Source: Desulfosporosinus sp049943955 (GTDB taxonomy: Bacteria; Bacillota; Desulfitobacteriia; Desulfitobacteriales; Desulfitobacteriaceae). Taken from it: a stretch of 64,000 bases of DNA. Shown here piece after piece: positions 50,757 to 60,184 of the stretch. The DNA is taken from NCBI RefSeq assembly GCF_049943955.1, contig NZ_JBNFTW010000010.1, positions 62,001 to 126,000 of the forward strand, written 5' to 3'. The notes beneath the pieces were generated by a model, which made no database searches, had not been told where the DNA came from, and worked only from the letters and a program-made list of their open reading frames with translations. The position numbers were made by a program, and so were the translations under genes. The number at the start of each line of letters is the position of its first letter. Position 1 is the stretch's first letter.

Positions 50757-50812
50757 TTTACGAAGGACCCACTACCACTTATAGAAGTGGTGGTCTTAAA
50801 AACTGAATAAAA
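50757..50812 (+). repeat. Dispersed structured repeat, 3' fragment (F)
   Basis: ACGAAGGACCCACTACCACT continues TATAGAAGTGGTGGTCTTAA and AAACTGAATAAAA, matching the 3' 55 bases of the family. The hairpin stem ACCACTT / AAGTGGT differs from the CCCCACTT / AAGTGGGG of other copies by changes that keep pairing. It lies between two operon genes. Confidence 0.75.
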
Positions 50813-50831
50813 AATAAGGGAGGAATTCGAA

Positions 50832-51464
50832 ATGTCGAAGATTGAAGAAGTAAAAGCAAATGTAGAGAAAGGTAAAGCTAAGCTCGTACCTGGTTTAATA
50901 CAAGAGGCTTTGGATGAAGGAAATGCAGCGGAAATTATCCTGCAGGCCATGATTGACTCCATGGGAGTTGTTGGTGACCGCTTCTCCGCCGGAGATATTT
51001 TTGTACCTGAAATGTTGATGGCTGCTAAAGCAATGTCCAAAGGTGTTGAAGTCCTTAAACCCCATCTCGTAAGCGATAATACCTCCTCGCTAGGTACCTG
51101 TGTTATTGGTACCGTTGAAGGCGATCTCCATGATATCGGTAAAAATCTTGTCAAAATGATGCTCGAAAGTGCCGGTTTTAAAATGGTTGACCTTGGCGTA
51201 GACGTTTCAGCGGCTAAATTTATCGATGCCGTCAAAGATAATGAAAATGTTACCCTGGTGGCCTGCTCGGGGCTCCTTACAACTACTATGACCTCTATGA
51301 GAAGTACCATTCAAGCACTTAAAGACAGCGGTTTGAGCGGATTTAAGGTTATTGTCGGCGGTGCGCCTGTAACGGCTGAATACGCTGCTGAAATTGGCGC
51401 GGATGGTTTTGCTCCTGATGCAGGAAGTGCAGCAGTAAAAGCACAAGAATTAGTAAAAGGTTAA
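50832..51464 (+). CDS. Corrinoid protein of a methyltransferase system
   Basis: 210 residues. The N-terminal cap (about 1-85) includes VKANVEKGKAKLVPGLIQEA, and the B12-binding Rossmann domain (about 88-210) has GTVEGDLHDIGKNLVKMMLE with the lower-ligand His in DLHDIG, then the SGLLTT and GGAPVT blocks. It carries the methyl group on cobalt between methyltransferase I and II. AGGGAGG precedes the ATG. It belongs to the MtaC/MttC/MtgC/MtvC group; the substrate depends on its partner, here a UroD-type enzyme. Confidence 0.95.
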   Translation: MSKIEEVKANVEKGKAKLVPGLIQEALDEGNAAEIILQAMIDSMGVVGDRFSAGDIFVPEMLMAAKAMSKGVEVLKPHLVSDNTSSLGTCVIGTVEGDLHDIGKNLVKMMLESAGFKMVDLGVDVSAAKFIDAVKDNENVTLVACSGLLTTTMTSMRSTIQALKDSGLSGFKVIVGGAPVTAEYAAEIGADGFAPDAGSAAVKAQELVKG

Positions 51465-51493
51465 TACAATCTAAAATAAAAGGGGGATAACGT

Positions 51494-52471
51494 ATGTTAA
51501 CGAAACGCCAAAATTTGATGGAAACGATTAAAGGCGGAAATCCGGATCGATTTGTTAATCAATACGAGTTTATGGAGATTATCTTAGAAGTTCCCTCGAA
51601 GCTTATGACTGACCCAGGAACCGAGTTCAAGAATGATTGGGGCATTACGTTCAGATGGCCGGAAGGCCAGTTGGGACAGTTTCCTGTCCATGACGAGGAA
51701 CACAAAGTATTGAAGGATATTACTAAGTGGAGAAACTATGTTAAAGCCCCTGTTATTAACAATTCGGATGAAGCTTGGGCGGCAGCTGTTGCTCATGCCA
51801 ATTCCGTTGACCGTAAGGACCAATTTGTAACAGCCTTTGTGGCACCGGGGATCTTTGAAATGTGTCATCATCTTATGAGCATGGAAGATGCTTTAATGGC
51901 CTTATATGAAGAACCGGAGGCTATGCATGAACTCATTGATTATCTGACGGAATATGAGTTAAACTATGCCAAAGTACTGATTGACCGTCTCCATCCTGAT
52001 GCACTCTTTCATCATGATGACTGGGGCAGTCAAAAATCTTCCTTTATATCTCCGGCTATGTTCGAAGAGTTCTATCTGCCTGCTTACAAAAAAGTCTATG
52101 AATTCTATAAACAAAATGGTGTGGAATTAATCGTTCATCATAGTGATTCCTATGCAGCTAATCTCGTTCCTTTTATGATTGAAATGGGAGTTGATATTTG
52201 GCAAGGAGTTATGACGACTAACAATACGCCTGAGCTTATCAAGAACTATGGTAAGCAGATAACCTTCATGGGAGACATTGACAGTGGTGTTGTTGATTTC
52301 CCAGGGTGGACACCTGAAATCGTTGCCAGAGAAGTGGAGAGAGCTTGTAAAAACTGCGGCAAGTTGTACTTTATTCCTAATTTGACTCAAGGCTTAAACT
52401 TCAGCTCTTTCCCGGGAGTCTATGAATGTGCCAGTGAAGCCATTGAGAAAATGAGTAAAGAGATGTTCTAA
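51494..52471 (+). CDS. UroD-family corrinoid methyltransferase I
   Basis: 325 residues, a URO-D-type barrel. DQFVTAFVAPGIFEMCHHLM, FHHDDWGSQKSSFISPAMFE, LIVHHSDSYAANLVPFMIEM and MGDIDSGVVDFPGWTPEIV follow the order in the MtaA/CmuA/MtvB group. The late HHSDS motif replaces the HxC zinc motif of MtaA, closer to O-demethylase (MtvB-type) enzymes. It would take a methyl group from a substrate such as a methoxylated aromatic and pass it to the corrinoid protein. GGGGGATAA precedes the ATG. No corrinoid-activating RamA-type protein is in the window. Confidence 0.85.
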   Translation: MLTKRQNLMETIKGGNPDRFVNQYEFMEIILEVPSKLMTDPGTEFKNDWGITFRWPEGQLGQFPVHDEEHKVLKDITKWRNYVKAPVINNSDEAWAAAVAHANSVDRKDQFVTAFVAPGIFEMCHHLMSMEDALMALYEEPEAMHELIDYLTEYELNYAKVLIDRLHPDALFHHDDWGSQKSSFISPAMFEEFYLPAYKKVYEFYKQNGVELIVHHSDSYAANLVPFMIEMGVDIWQGVMTTNNTPELIKNYGKQITFMGDIDSGVVDFPGWTPEIVAREVERACKNCGKLYFIPNLTQGLNFSSFPGVYECASEAIEKMSKEMF

Positions 52472-52559
52472 AACCATTAGCCTCAAATCAACCCAGGCTG
52501 AAAAACAACTGCTTTTTTCAACCTGGGTTATGCTGGTGAATTGAAGGGAGAGGCTGATT

Positions 52560-53114
52560 GTGAATCCTGACATGGAAAAATTGACGTTTCTGGCAAAATC
52601 CCTTGGAGCAGCTCACGCGGCAATTATAGACGTTGCGGTTGTTCAATTTAATGAAGACTTTAGAACTCAATGTGAGCAAAATGTCTGTGGAAGCTATAAT
52701 AAAAACTGGATGTGTCCTCCTGCTGTCGGTTCGATTGCTGAACTAAAGGAGAAGGTTCAAACGTTTAAGCAGGGCTTACTTTTCCAAACTGTATATCAGT
52801 TAGAGAGTTCCTTTGATTGGGAAGGCATGCAGGAAGGAACAGCAGAACACACAAGAATATTCCGAGAGCTATTGGACAAACTTAGGAGCACGTTTTCTTA
52901 TAAGAAATTGCTCCCTTTGAATGTTGGTCCCTGCACTTACTGCAGCAGATGCGCTTTTTTAGATAAGCAAGAATGCCGTTTCCCAGAAGAATCTGTTTCG
53001 TCGGTCGAAGCCAGCGGGATCGACGTTATTGCCTTAGAAAAGAGTTATGGAATCCCTTACAATAATGGTGAGAATACTATCTCCTGCGTAAGCCTTATTT
53101 TAGTTGAACCTTGA
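52560..53114 (+). CDS. DUF2284 metal-binding protein
   Basis: 184 residues. Cysteines cluster as CEQNVCGSYNKNWMCPPAVG near the start and CTYCSRCAFLDKQECRFPEE near residue 125, the two blocks that define DUF2284, presumably an Fe-S or Zn site. GTG 52560 follows GGGAGAGG; Met 5 is an alternative. The family is common beside corrinoid methyltransferase genes and may have a redox or activation role, which is a guess. It lies between the methyltransferase I gene and fhs. Confidence 0.85.
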   Translation: MNPDMEKLTFLAKSLGAAHAAIIDVAVVQFNEDFRTQCEQNVCGSYNKNWMCPPAVGSIAELKEKVQTFKQGLLFQTVYQLESSFDWEGMQEGTAEHTRIFRELLDKLRSTFSYKKLLPLNVGPCTYCSRCAFLDKQECRFPEESVSSVEASGIDVIALEKSYGIPYNNGENTISCVSLILVEP

Positions 53115-53149
53115 TTCTCATTAATCTTTAAAGAAATGGGGTAAAAGAC

Positions 53150-54820
53150 ATGAAAAGTGATATTGAAATAGCTCAAGCAGCGGAAATGAAACCAATCACA
53201 GAGATTGCCCAAAAGCTTGATTTGACAGAGGACGATATTGAGGCTTACGGCAAGTATAAAGCTAAAGTTAGCCTTGATGTTTGGAATCGTCTTAAGGATA
53301 AGCCTGATGGCAAGCTCATTTTAGTAACGGCTATTAATCCTACCCCAGCCGGAGAAGGAAAGACGACAACAACCGTAGGACTAGGGCAAGCCCTTTGGAA
53401 AATGGGCAAGAAAGCCATGATTGCTATTCGCGAACCATCCCTTGGACCATGTTTTGGTATCAAAGGCGGAGCTGCCGGCGGCGGCTATGCTCAAGTTGTT
53501 CCTATGGAAGATATTAATCTTCATTTTACGGGTGATTTCCATGCCATTACCTCGGCTCATAGCCTCTTAGCCGCCATGCTGGATAATAGTATTCAGCAAG
53601 GCAACCCCTTAAATATTGATCCACGTCAAGTTGTCTTCCGTCGGGTTGTAGATATGAATGACCGCGCCCTGCGCAAAATTGTCATTGGCATGGGCGGCAG
53701 AACAGAAGGGGTTCCCCGTGAGAGTGGCTATGATATTACAGTTGCTTCTGAAGTCATGGCAGTTCTTTGTCTGGCAAGTGACCTCATGGATCTCAAAGAA
53801 CGTTTCGGCAAGATTGTTGTGGCCTATACCTATGATGGCAAGCCGGTAACAGCTCATGATCTCGAAGCGGAAGGGGCCATGGCGCTCTTAATGAAAGATG
53901 CTATTAAGCCGAATCTTGTTCAAACGTTAGAAAACACACCGGTATTTATCCATGGCGGGCCCTTTGCTAACATCGCCCATGGCTGCAACAGTATTATGGC
54001 AACAAAACTGGGTCTCAAGTTAGTGGATTATCTCGTTACCGAGGCCGGATTCGGCGCTGACCTTGGCGCTGAAAAGTTCTTTGATTTGAAGTGCCGGTTT
54101 GGCGGCTTGAAACCAGAGGCTGTTGTTATTGTGGCAACGGTTAGAGCTTTGAAGATGAATGGCGGTCTCGCTAAAGACCAGTTGGACACTGAGGATTTAG
54201 GAGCCTTAGGACGAGGGATTGTTAACCTTGAAAAACATATCGAAAACATGGCTAAATTCGGCGTTCCTGCTGTAGTAGCAATTAACCGCTTCCCGACGGA
54301 CACCGAGGCAGAGCTGAATTTAGTCCGTGAGCGATGTCAGGAAATGGGTGCGGAAGTGGCCCTTTCTGAAGTCTTTATGCGCGGCGGAGAAGGCGGAGTT
54401 GAACTTGCCGAAACAGTTCTTCGCGTGCTGGAAGAAAAAGAATCCAACTTCAAAGTTCTTTATGAATTAGATTTGCCTATTGAAGCGAAAATTGAGAAGA
54501 TCGCCAAAGAGATCTACGGGGCTGATGGTGTCGTCTTTGACAAAGCAGCTCAAAACTCCATTAAGAAATATGTGGAAATGGGTTATGGGAATTTACCCGT
54601 TTGTATGGCCAAAACACAATACTCCCTCTCGGATGATGCTTCACGTCTGGGACGCCCGACGGGATTCACGATTACCGTGCGTGAACTAAGACTTTCTGCC
54701 GGAGCCGGATTTTTAGTAGCAATTACAGGCGCAATCATGACCATGCCAGGATTGCCCAAGCGTCCGGCAGCGACGAGAATGGATATTGATGTTAACGGAA
54801 CAATTACAGGATTGTTCTAA
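53150..54820 (+). CDS. fhs: Formate-tetrahydrofolate ligase
   Basis: 556 residues, full length. TAINPTPAGEGKTTTTVGLG (about residue 62) is the ATP loop, EPSLGPCFGIKGGAAGGGYA and VVPMEDINLHFTGDFHAI are signatures, and AGAGFLVAITGAIMTMPGLP is near the end. It joins formate to THF using ATP, the first step of the methyl branch of the Wood-Ljungdahl pathway. AATGGGG precedes the ATG weakly. Its place after the methyltransferase genes fits oxidation of THF-bound methyl groups or acetogenic use. Confidence 0.97.
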   Translation: MKSDIEIAQAAEMKPITEIAQKLDLTEDDIEAYGKYKAKVSLDVWNRLKDKPDGKLILVTAINPTPAGEGKTTTTVGLGQALWKMGKKAMIAIREPSLGPCFGIKGGAAGGGYAQVVPMEDINLHFTGDFHAITSAHSLLAAMLDNSIQQGNPLNIDPRQVVFRRVVDMNDRALRKIVIGMGGRTEGVPRESGYDITVASEVMAVLCLASDLMDLKERFGKIVVAYTYDGKPVTAHDLEAEGAMALLMKDAIKPNLVQTLENTPVFIHGGPFANIAHGCNSIMATKLGLKLVDYLVTEAGFGADLGAEKFFDLKCRFGGLKPEAVVIVATVRALKMNGGLAKDQLDTEDLGALGRGIVNLEKHIENMAKFGVPAVVAINRFPTDTEAELNLVRERCQEMGAEVALSEVFMRGGEGGVELAETVLRVLEEKESNFKVLYELDLPIEAKIEKIAKEIYGADGVVFDKAAQNSIKKYVEMGYGNLPVCMAKTQYSLSDDASRLGRPTGFTITVRELRLSAGAGFLVAITGAIMTMPGLPKRPAATRMDIDVNGTITGLF

Positions 54821-54870
54821 TCTCAAGTTTCCACACATAATTTACTAAGGCCCTTCGTTAGTACCTTTCT

Positions 54871-54898
54871 ATTATTATTTGGAAGGGTACTTTTTTCT
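54871..54898 (+). terminator. Terminator of fhs
   Basis: GTACCTTTC / GGAAGGGTAC with G-T pairs, followed by TTTTTTC. Confidence 0.75.
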
Positions 54899-54923
54899 TG
54901 CTCTAGGGCAACTTTGAATCAAG

Positions 54924-55108
54924 ATTTTATCCGGCTTTTAAGCCCCCACTTCTATAAGTGGGGGTGGGTCCTTCGTAAACTTCAGGTGGGGTAGAGTCCT
55001 CCTTCGCCGCTAAGTATTCCTATTTGGAAAGGCGGCTCGGCAATAATGTCCACTGGACATTATTGTATCTGAAGCCTCGATGTTCAGCTTTAGCGTAAGC
55101 GAGTTCAC
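54924..55108 (-). repeat. Dispersed structured repeat, full copy (A)
   Basis: On the minus strand it starts GTGAACTCGCTTACGCTAAA, then the AATAATGTCC/GGACATTATT hairpin, GCCGCC-type hairpin, CCACCTGAAG, and ends in the CCCCCACTTATAG hairpin and CTTAAAAGCCGGATAAAAT. The first stem has lost part of its pairing (AGCGTAAGCG) compared with copy C. Confidence 0.85.
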
Positions 55109-55233
55109 TGAAAGAATCCATGTTAGGTTGCTTTTACCTGGAATGTATTAATAACTAGTATTCTTATCAGAATTTCGATATACTGTATCATTAAAAGCAC
55201 GAAGCAATTTAACGAAGAATAGGCGGGTAAAGG

Positions 55234-56142
55234 ATGACATTTCAACAGCTCAAATATGCCATTGAAATTGCAAACTGGGGCTCGATTAATGAAGCCGCCA
55301 AACGATTGTTTATATCTCAGCCCAGTCTTTCCATGGCCATCAAAGAATTGGAAGAAGAGCTTAAGATCACTATTTTCGAGCGGACTAACAAGGGAATCAA
55401 TGTTTCTGTTGAGGGAACTGAATTTTTGGGTTATGCCCGGCAGGTTATAGAGCAAATGGAACTGTTGGAAAATCGGTACCTGGATGCTAAGCCATCTCCT
55501 CAACATTTTTCGGTTTCAACTCAGCACTATGCTTTTTCTGTTAATGCCTTTGTAAATCTGATCCAAAACTACGCTTTAGAAGACTATGAGTTTACCTTAA
55601 GGGAAACAAAAACTTATGAAATTCTGGACGATGTTAAAAATCTCCGCAGTGAGATCGGTATCCTCTATCTTAACGACTTTAATAACAAGGTCATTAATAA
55701 GCTCTTGAAAGAAAGCAATCTGGAATTTACTGTTTTATTCCAAGCACAGCCTCATGTTTTTATCAGTGCTAAAAATCCACTGGCCAAGCAAGCAAACGTT
55801 AGCTTAGACGATCTGGATCCTTACCCATGTCTATCTTTTGAACAGGGACAATATAATTCCTTTCATTTTTCTGAGGAAATTCTCAGTACGTTAACCCATA
55901 AAAAGAATATTCGCGTGAGTGACAGGGCGACACTTTTTAATCTCTTGATTGGTTTAAACGGCTATACCATTTCCACCGGCGTTTTAAGTGCAGACCTTAA
56001 CGGCAATAACATTATCGCCGTGCCCTTAAATATTGATGAGACAATAACAGTAGGCTGGATTTCGCATAAGAATGTAACACTTAGCAAGCTGGCAACAGCG
56101 TATGTGCAGGAATTGGAGAAGGTAATTCTAGATTATCGCTAA
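55234..56142 (+). CDS. LysR-type transcription regulator
   Basis: 302 residues. The winged helix is residues 1-60 (LKYAIEIANWGSINEAAKRL, FISQPSLSMAIKELEEELKI). An effector-binding periplasmic-like domain spans 90-300. It could regulate metH downstream or fhs upstream; nothing in the sequence decides this. AGGCGGGTAAAGG precedes ATG 55234. It ends in a strong terminator, so it is a separate unit from metH. Confidence 0.93.
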   Translation: MTFQQLKYAIEIANWGSINEAAKRLFISQPSLSMAIKELEEELKITIFERTNKGINVSVEGTEFLGYARQVIEQMELLENRYLDAKPSPQHFSVSTQHYAFSVNAFVNLIQNYALEDYEFTLRETKTYEILDDVKNLRSEIGILYLNDFNNKVINKLLKESNLEFTVLFQAQPHVFISAKNPLAKQANVSLDDLDPYPCLSFEQGQYNSFHFSEEILSTLTHKKNIRVSDRATLFNLLIGLNGYTISTGVLSADLNGNNIIAVPLNIDETITVGWISHKNVTLSKLATAYVQELEKVILDYR

Positions 56143-56184
56143 TTCTAAGAACAGAAACCCTTTGTGACAAGTTTGTGGAAAGAA

Positions 56185-56227
56185 ATGGCTTGTTATAGTT
56201 TAAGACTATAACAAGCCATAGTTTTTT
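56185..56227 (+). terminator. Terminator of the LysR gene
   Basis: 15-bp perfect stem ATGGCTTGTTATAGT / ACTATAACAAGCCAT (56185-56199 with 56205-56219), then AGTTTTTTAG. Confidence 0.93.
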
Positions 56228-56278
56228 AGAGTTACTTTATACCCATTGCTTGATGGTATAGTAAATCTAAACAACAAA

Positions 56279-56402
56279 CCTTAGTCCATCCTTCAGCGCG
56301 GTAGCATTTTGTTATGGGCTTGGCGCTTTCAGCGAAAGTGTCACAGGACACTTTGTCACTGAAGTCACGATGGTCAGCTAAAGCCGAAGAATTCGCTTCT
56401 TA
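56279..56402 (-). repeat. Diverged member of the structured repeat family (I)
   Basis: It keeps the same layout as copies A-C with different bases: AAAGTGTC-ACA-GGACACTTT where the others have AATAATGTCC-ACT-GGACATTATT, AGCGC...GCGCT in place of GCCGC...GCGGC, and a TCAGCTAAAGCCGA arm. The linker TGAAGTCACGATG parallels TGAAGCCCCGATG. It is 85 bases before metH. Confidence 0.55.
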
Positions 56403-56486
56403 TTGTGACTTGGTCGAATTAAGAGTAAAGCAGCTTTCATAGTTATAACGCTCTGGTGCAGATTTAATAATCGAGGAGGTCTACAG

Positions 56487-59400
56487 ATGAGATACAATAT
56501 TGAGACTTATTTAAAGGATAGAATTCTTGTTTTAGATGGAGCCATGGGAACCTGCATTCAGGGATACAATTTAGAGGAACCGGAATTTAGAGGAACGTGT
56601 ACTTGTCAGAGAAACCAAAAAGGAAATAATGATCTCTTAAATCTTACTCATCCTGAGATCATTCAAGCAATTCATAGAAGCTATCTGGAAGCTGGCGCCG
56701 ATATCATCGAGACAAATACCTTTAATGCTACGAGAATATCTCAGATGGACTATGGGATGGAGGAAAAGATCTATGAACTCAATGTTCAGGGGGCAAAGCT
56801 GGCAAGAGCCCAGGCCGATCTATTTACAGAGATTGATCCAAGCAAACCGCGTTTTGTTGCCGGCTCAGTGGGACCGACCAATAGAACAGCGTCTCTTTCC
56901 CCGGATGTTGAAAACCCAGGGCTGAGAAATATAAGCTTCGACGAACTTGAATTCGCTTATCGAGAACAGATCGCAGGGCTTGCCGACGGCGGAGTGGATA
57001 TAATAATTATCGAAACGATTTTTGATGCTTTAAATGCTAAAGCCGCAATTGTTGCAGCTCGAAATCTTTGTCAGGAAAAAGGTATCATTCTGCCCGTATT
57101 TATCTCGGGAACGATTGCTGATAAAAGTGGCCGAATCTTATCCGGACAAACCCTTGAGGCCTTCGCTCACACTCTAAAGGGAGAAGGGATCTTTGGTATA
57201 GGGTTAAACTGTTCTTTTGGCGCCAGGGATCTTATTCCTTTCCTGAAATATCTGTCAAAATCGCAAGACCGTTATGTAACGTTTCACCCTAATGCCGGGT
57301 TGCCTAACTCACTGGGGGAGTATGAGGAACGTCCGGAAGAAACAGCAGCTCTAGTCAGGGAATTGGCAGAAGAAGGACATTTGAATATTGTTGGGGCCTG
57401 CTGTGGTTCCACACCTGCCCATATTAAAGCGATCAGTGAAGCAGTAAAGGGGATCAAACCAAGAAGAGTCCCTTTGATCGTAAAAGAGACGATATTTTGC
57501 GGCTTGGAAGACATAGTCATTAAGGAAGAAAACAATTTTGTCAATATCGGGGAAAGAACGAATGTTTCCGGATCAGCGAAATTTGCTCGCTTAATCAGAG
57601 AGAAAAACTATGATGAAGCGTTATTAATTGCTAAAGAACAGGTGCAGAATGGAGCTCAAATCATTGACATAAACTTTGATGACGGGCTTCTTGATGCTCA
57701 ACATGAAATGGATAGTTTTCTCAAGCTTCTTGCCGCTGAACCGGAGATTTCCAGAGTTCCGGTGATGATTGATTCCTCGAGATTTGAAGTCATCGAAGCT
57801 GGTTTAAAGGCCATTCAGGGAAAGGCTGTCGTTAATTCCATCAGCCTTAAAGGCGGAGAAGAGGAGTTCATCCGGCAGGCGTCGTTAATTAAAAAGCACG
57901 GCGCGGGCCTGGTTGTGATGGCTTTTGACGAGCAGGGTCAGGCCGACACATTTGAACGGAAAATAGCAGTTTGTCAAAGAGCCTATGATTTATTGGTGAA
58001 TAAAGTGAAGTTCCCTCCAGAAGATATTATTTTTGATCCGAATATTTTAGCCATAGCCACAGGGATTGAAGAACATAATAATTATGCGCTCGATTTTATT
58101 AATACCGTAAAATGGATTAAAGATAATCTCCCCTATGCCAAAGTGAGCGGAGGGGTAAGTAATTTATCCTTCTCTTTTCGAGGAAATAATACCATCAGAG
58201 AAGCTATGCACTCTGTATTTTTATATCATGCTATTGCTGCCGGTCTGGATATGGCGATTGTCAATCCTGGTCTGATTCAAATTTACGATGAAATCGATCA
58301 GGAGCTTCTCCAAGTGGTCGAAGATGTTGTCTTAAATAAGACACCTGATGCCGCGGAAAAACTCTTGTCTTTTGCGGAAAACTATAAGACGACGGACAGA
58401 AACCAAACCGAGAATAATCTTGCCTGGAGAGAGCATGACTGCAAACACCGGCTCATTCATGCTTTAGTCAAGGGTATCTCCGAATTTATTGAAGAAGATG
58501 TTGAGGAAGTCAGAAAGCAATATGCCCGAGCTGAAGAGGTGATCGAAGGACCGTTGATGGAAGGCATGAAGACGGTCGGAGACTTATTTGGAGACGGTAA
58601 AATGTTCCTCCCGCAGGTCGTGAAAAGTGCACGAGTTATGAAAAAGGCAGTCAGCTGTTTATTACCCTATATAGAAGCTGAGAAGAAGACAGGTGAAAAA
58701 AACAGCGCTGGAAAAATCGTGATGGCTACGGTCAAGGGTGATGTCCATGATATTGGTAAAAATATCGTTTCAGTGATCCTGGCTTGCAACAATTTTGAAG
58801 TTATTGATTTAGGGGTTATGGCTTCCAGTGAACTAATTCTCCAGACGGCTCAAAAAGAAAATGCAGATATTATCGCCCTTAGCGGACTGATCACACCTTC
58901 CTTGGAAGAGATGTGTCATGTGGCGGAGGAAATGGAACGTCAAGAGTATAAAATTCCTTTGATGATTGGAGGCGCCACAACCTCTAAAACTCACACGGCC
59001 TTGAAAATTGCCCCCAACTATTCAAAAGGTGTTGTTTATAGCGTTGACGCCTCGAAATCCGTAGAAATTGCCAAAAGGCTTGTTGACAGAAATACGGTCA
59101 AGGGCTACTTAAAGGAGATAGACAACGAATACCAAACGTTAAGAGAAAACTATGAGAACGCCAAAAGAAAGCTGCTGCCTCTCGCTGAAGCCAGAGAAAA
59201 GAAATTTAAAATAAATTGGAATGAAGAAACAATCAGGGTGCCAAACTTTATTGGCACCAAATTGTTGAAAAATTATCCTCTTAGTGAATTAAGAGCATAT
59301 ATCGATTGGTCATATTTCTTTGTAGCCTGGGATATGGGAATGGCTTATCCTAAAATTATGGGAGATCCTAAATACGGTGATGAAGCCCAAAAGCTTTTTG

Positions 59401-60125
59401 CCGATGCTAACACCATGTTAGATCTATTAGAGAAAGAAGAAATACTTACAGCCAATGCTGTTTTCGGTATTTTTCCCGCTAACTCTCAAAGTGATGATAT
59501 CGAATTGTTTCATCAAGGAAAGGTTACAACCTTTAATATGTTAAGGCAGCAAACCGTTGCCAACGATAATGTCTATCGCTGCTTAGCTGATTATATAGCT
59601 CCCAAAGAGTCCTGCAAGACCGACTATTTAGGCGGTTTTATTGTCACGGCGGGCATAGGAGTCCAAGAGTATGCCGGGAAACTTAAAGAGCAAGGCAATG
59701 ATTATGGAGCAATTATGGTAAAACTTCTTGCGGATAGGCTGGCCGAAGCCTTCGCTGAGTTGCTGCACTATCATGTCAGAAAGGATTATTGGGGATACGC
59801 ACCTGATGAAACGTCAGAACCTGAGACTTTATTAAAAGGATCTTATCACGGAATCAGGCCAGCTTTTGGCTATCCCTGTCTTAGAGATCATAGTGAAAAA
59901 ACCAAGCTGTTTCAACTTCTAGAGGGAGAAAAAAATACGGGTGTTATCTTAACTGATCATTATATGATGGATCCTGTGGCTAGTGTTTGTGGTTTGTATT
60001 TCGGTTCGCACCATGCCAACTATTTCGATATTCATAGAATTGATAAGGATCAAATCAACGATTACGCCAGACGTACCCAAAAGGATCTTAAAGAGCTAGG
60101 GAAGATGTTAGGTACCATTATTTAA
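56487..60125 (+). CDS. metH: Cobalamin-dependent methionine synthase
   Basis: 1212 residues with all four modules. Homocysteine domain 1-320: LDGAMGTCIQ, zinc Cys in GLNCSFGARD (about 241) and GACCGSTPAH (about 304). Pterin domain about 335-620: NVSGSAKFARLIREKNYDEA, GGVSNLSFSFRGNN. Cobalamin module about 640-880: MATVKGDVHDIGKNIVSVIL with lower-ligand His754, then LSGLITPSLEEM and GGATTSKTHTALKI. Activation domain about 900-1212, with YHGIRPAFGYPCLRDHSEKT. It makes methionine from methyl-THF and can be reactivated with AdoMet. GAGGAGG precedes the ATG. No SAM or B12 riboswitch was found in the 340-base leader. Confidence 0.97.
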   Translation: MRYNIETYLKDRILVLDGAMGTCIQGYNLEEPEFRGTCTCQRNQKGNNDLLNLTHPEIIQAIHRSYLEAGADIIETNTFNATRISQMDYGMEEKIYELNVQGAKLARAQADLFTEIDPSKPRFVAGSVGPTNRTASLSPDVENPGLRNISFDELEFAYREQIAGLADGGVDIIIIETIFDALNAKAAIVAARNLCQEKGIILPVFISGTIADKSGRILSGQTLEAFAHTLKGEGIFGIGLNCSFGARDLIPFLKYLSKSQDRYVTFHPNAGLPNSLGEYEERPEETAALVRELAEEGHLNIVGACCGSTPAHIKAISEAVKGIKPRRVPLIVKETIFCGLEDIVIKEENNFVNIGERTNVSGSAKFARLIREKNYDEALLIAKEQVQNGAQIIDINFDDGLLDAQHEMDSFLKLLAAEPEISRVPVMIDSSRFEVIEAGLKAIQGKAVVNSISLKGGEEEFIRQASLIKKHGAGLVVMAFDEQGQADTFERKIAVCQRAYDLLVNKVKFPPEDIIFDPNILAIATGIEEHNNYALDFINTVKWIKDNLPYAKVSGGVSNLSFSFRGNNTIREAMHSVFLYHAIAAGLDMAIVNPGLIQIYDEIDQELLQVVEDVVLNKTPDAAEKLLSFAENYKTTDRNQTENNLAWREHDCKHRLIHALVKGISEFIEEDVEEVRKQYARAEEVIEGPLMEGMKTVGDLFGDGKMFLPQVVKSARVMKKAVSCLLPYIEAEKKTGEKNSAGKIVMATVKGDVHDIGKNIVSVILACNNFEVIDLGVMASSELILQTAQKENADIIALSGLITPSLEEMCHVAEEMERQEYKIPLMIGGATTSKTHTALKIAPNYSKGVVYSVDASKSVEIAKRLVDRNTVKGYLKEIDNEYQTLRENYENAKRKLLPLAEAREKKFKINWNEETIRVPNFIGTKLLKNYPLSELRAYIDWSYFFVAWDMGMAYPKIMGDPKYGDEAQKLFADANTMLDLLEKEEILTANAVFGIFPANSQSDDIELFHQGKVTTFNMLRQQTVANDNVYRCLADYIAPKESCKTDYLGGFIVTAGIGVQEYAGKLKEQGNDYGAIMVKLLADRLAEAFAELLHYHVRKDYWGYAPDETSEPETLLKGSYHGIRPAFGYPCLRDHSEKTKLFQLLEGEKNTGVILTDHYMMDPVASVCGLYFGSHHANYFDIHRIDKDQINDYARRTQKDLKELGKMLGTII

Positions 60126-60184
60126 GAAAGGAATAGATTTCTTCGCTATAACAGCCTTTTACTAAAGACAGATTATAGGTTAAG

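Noticed and set aside
56230..56486. SAM or cobalamin riboswitch in the metH leader
   Set aside because: Neither the SAM-I core nor the B12 box could be found; the structured element present matches the dispersed repeat family.
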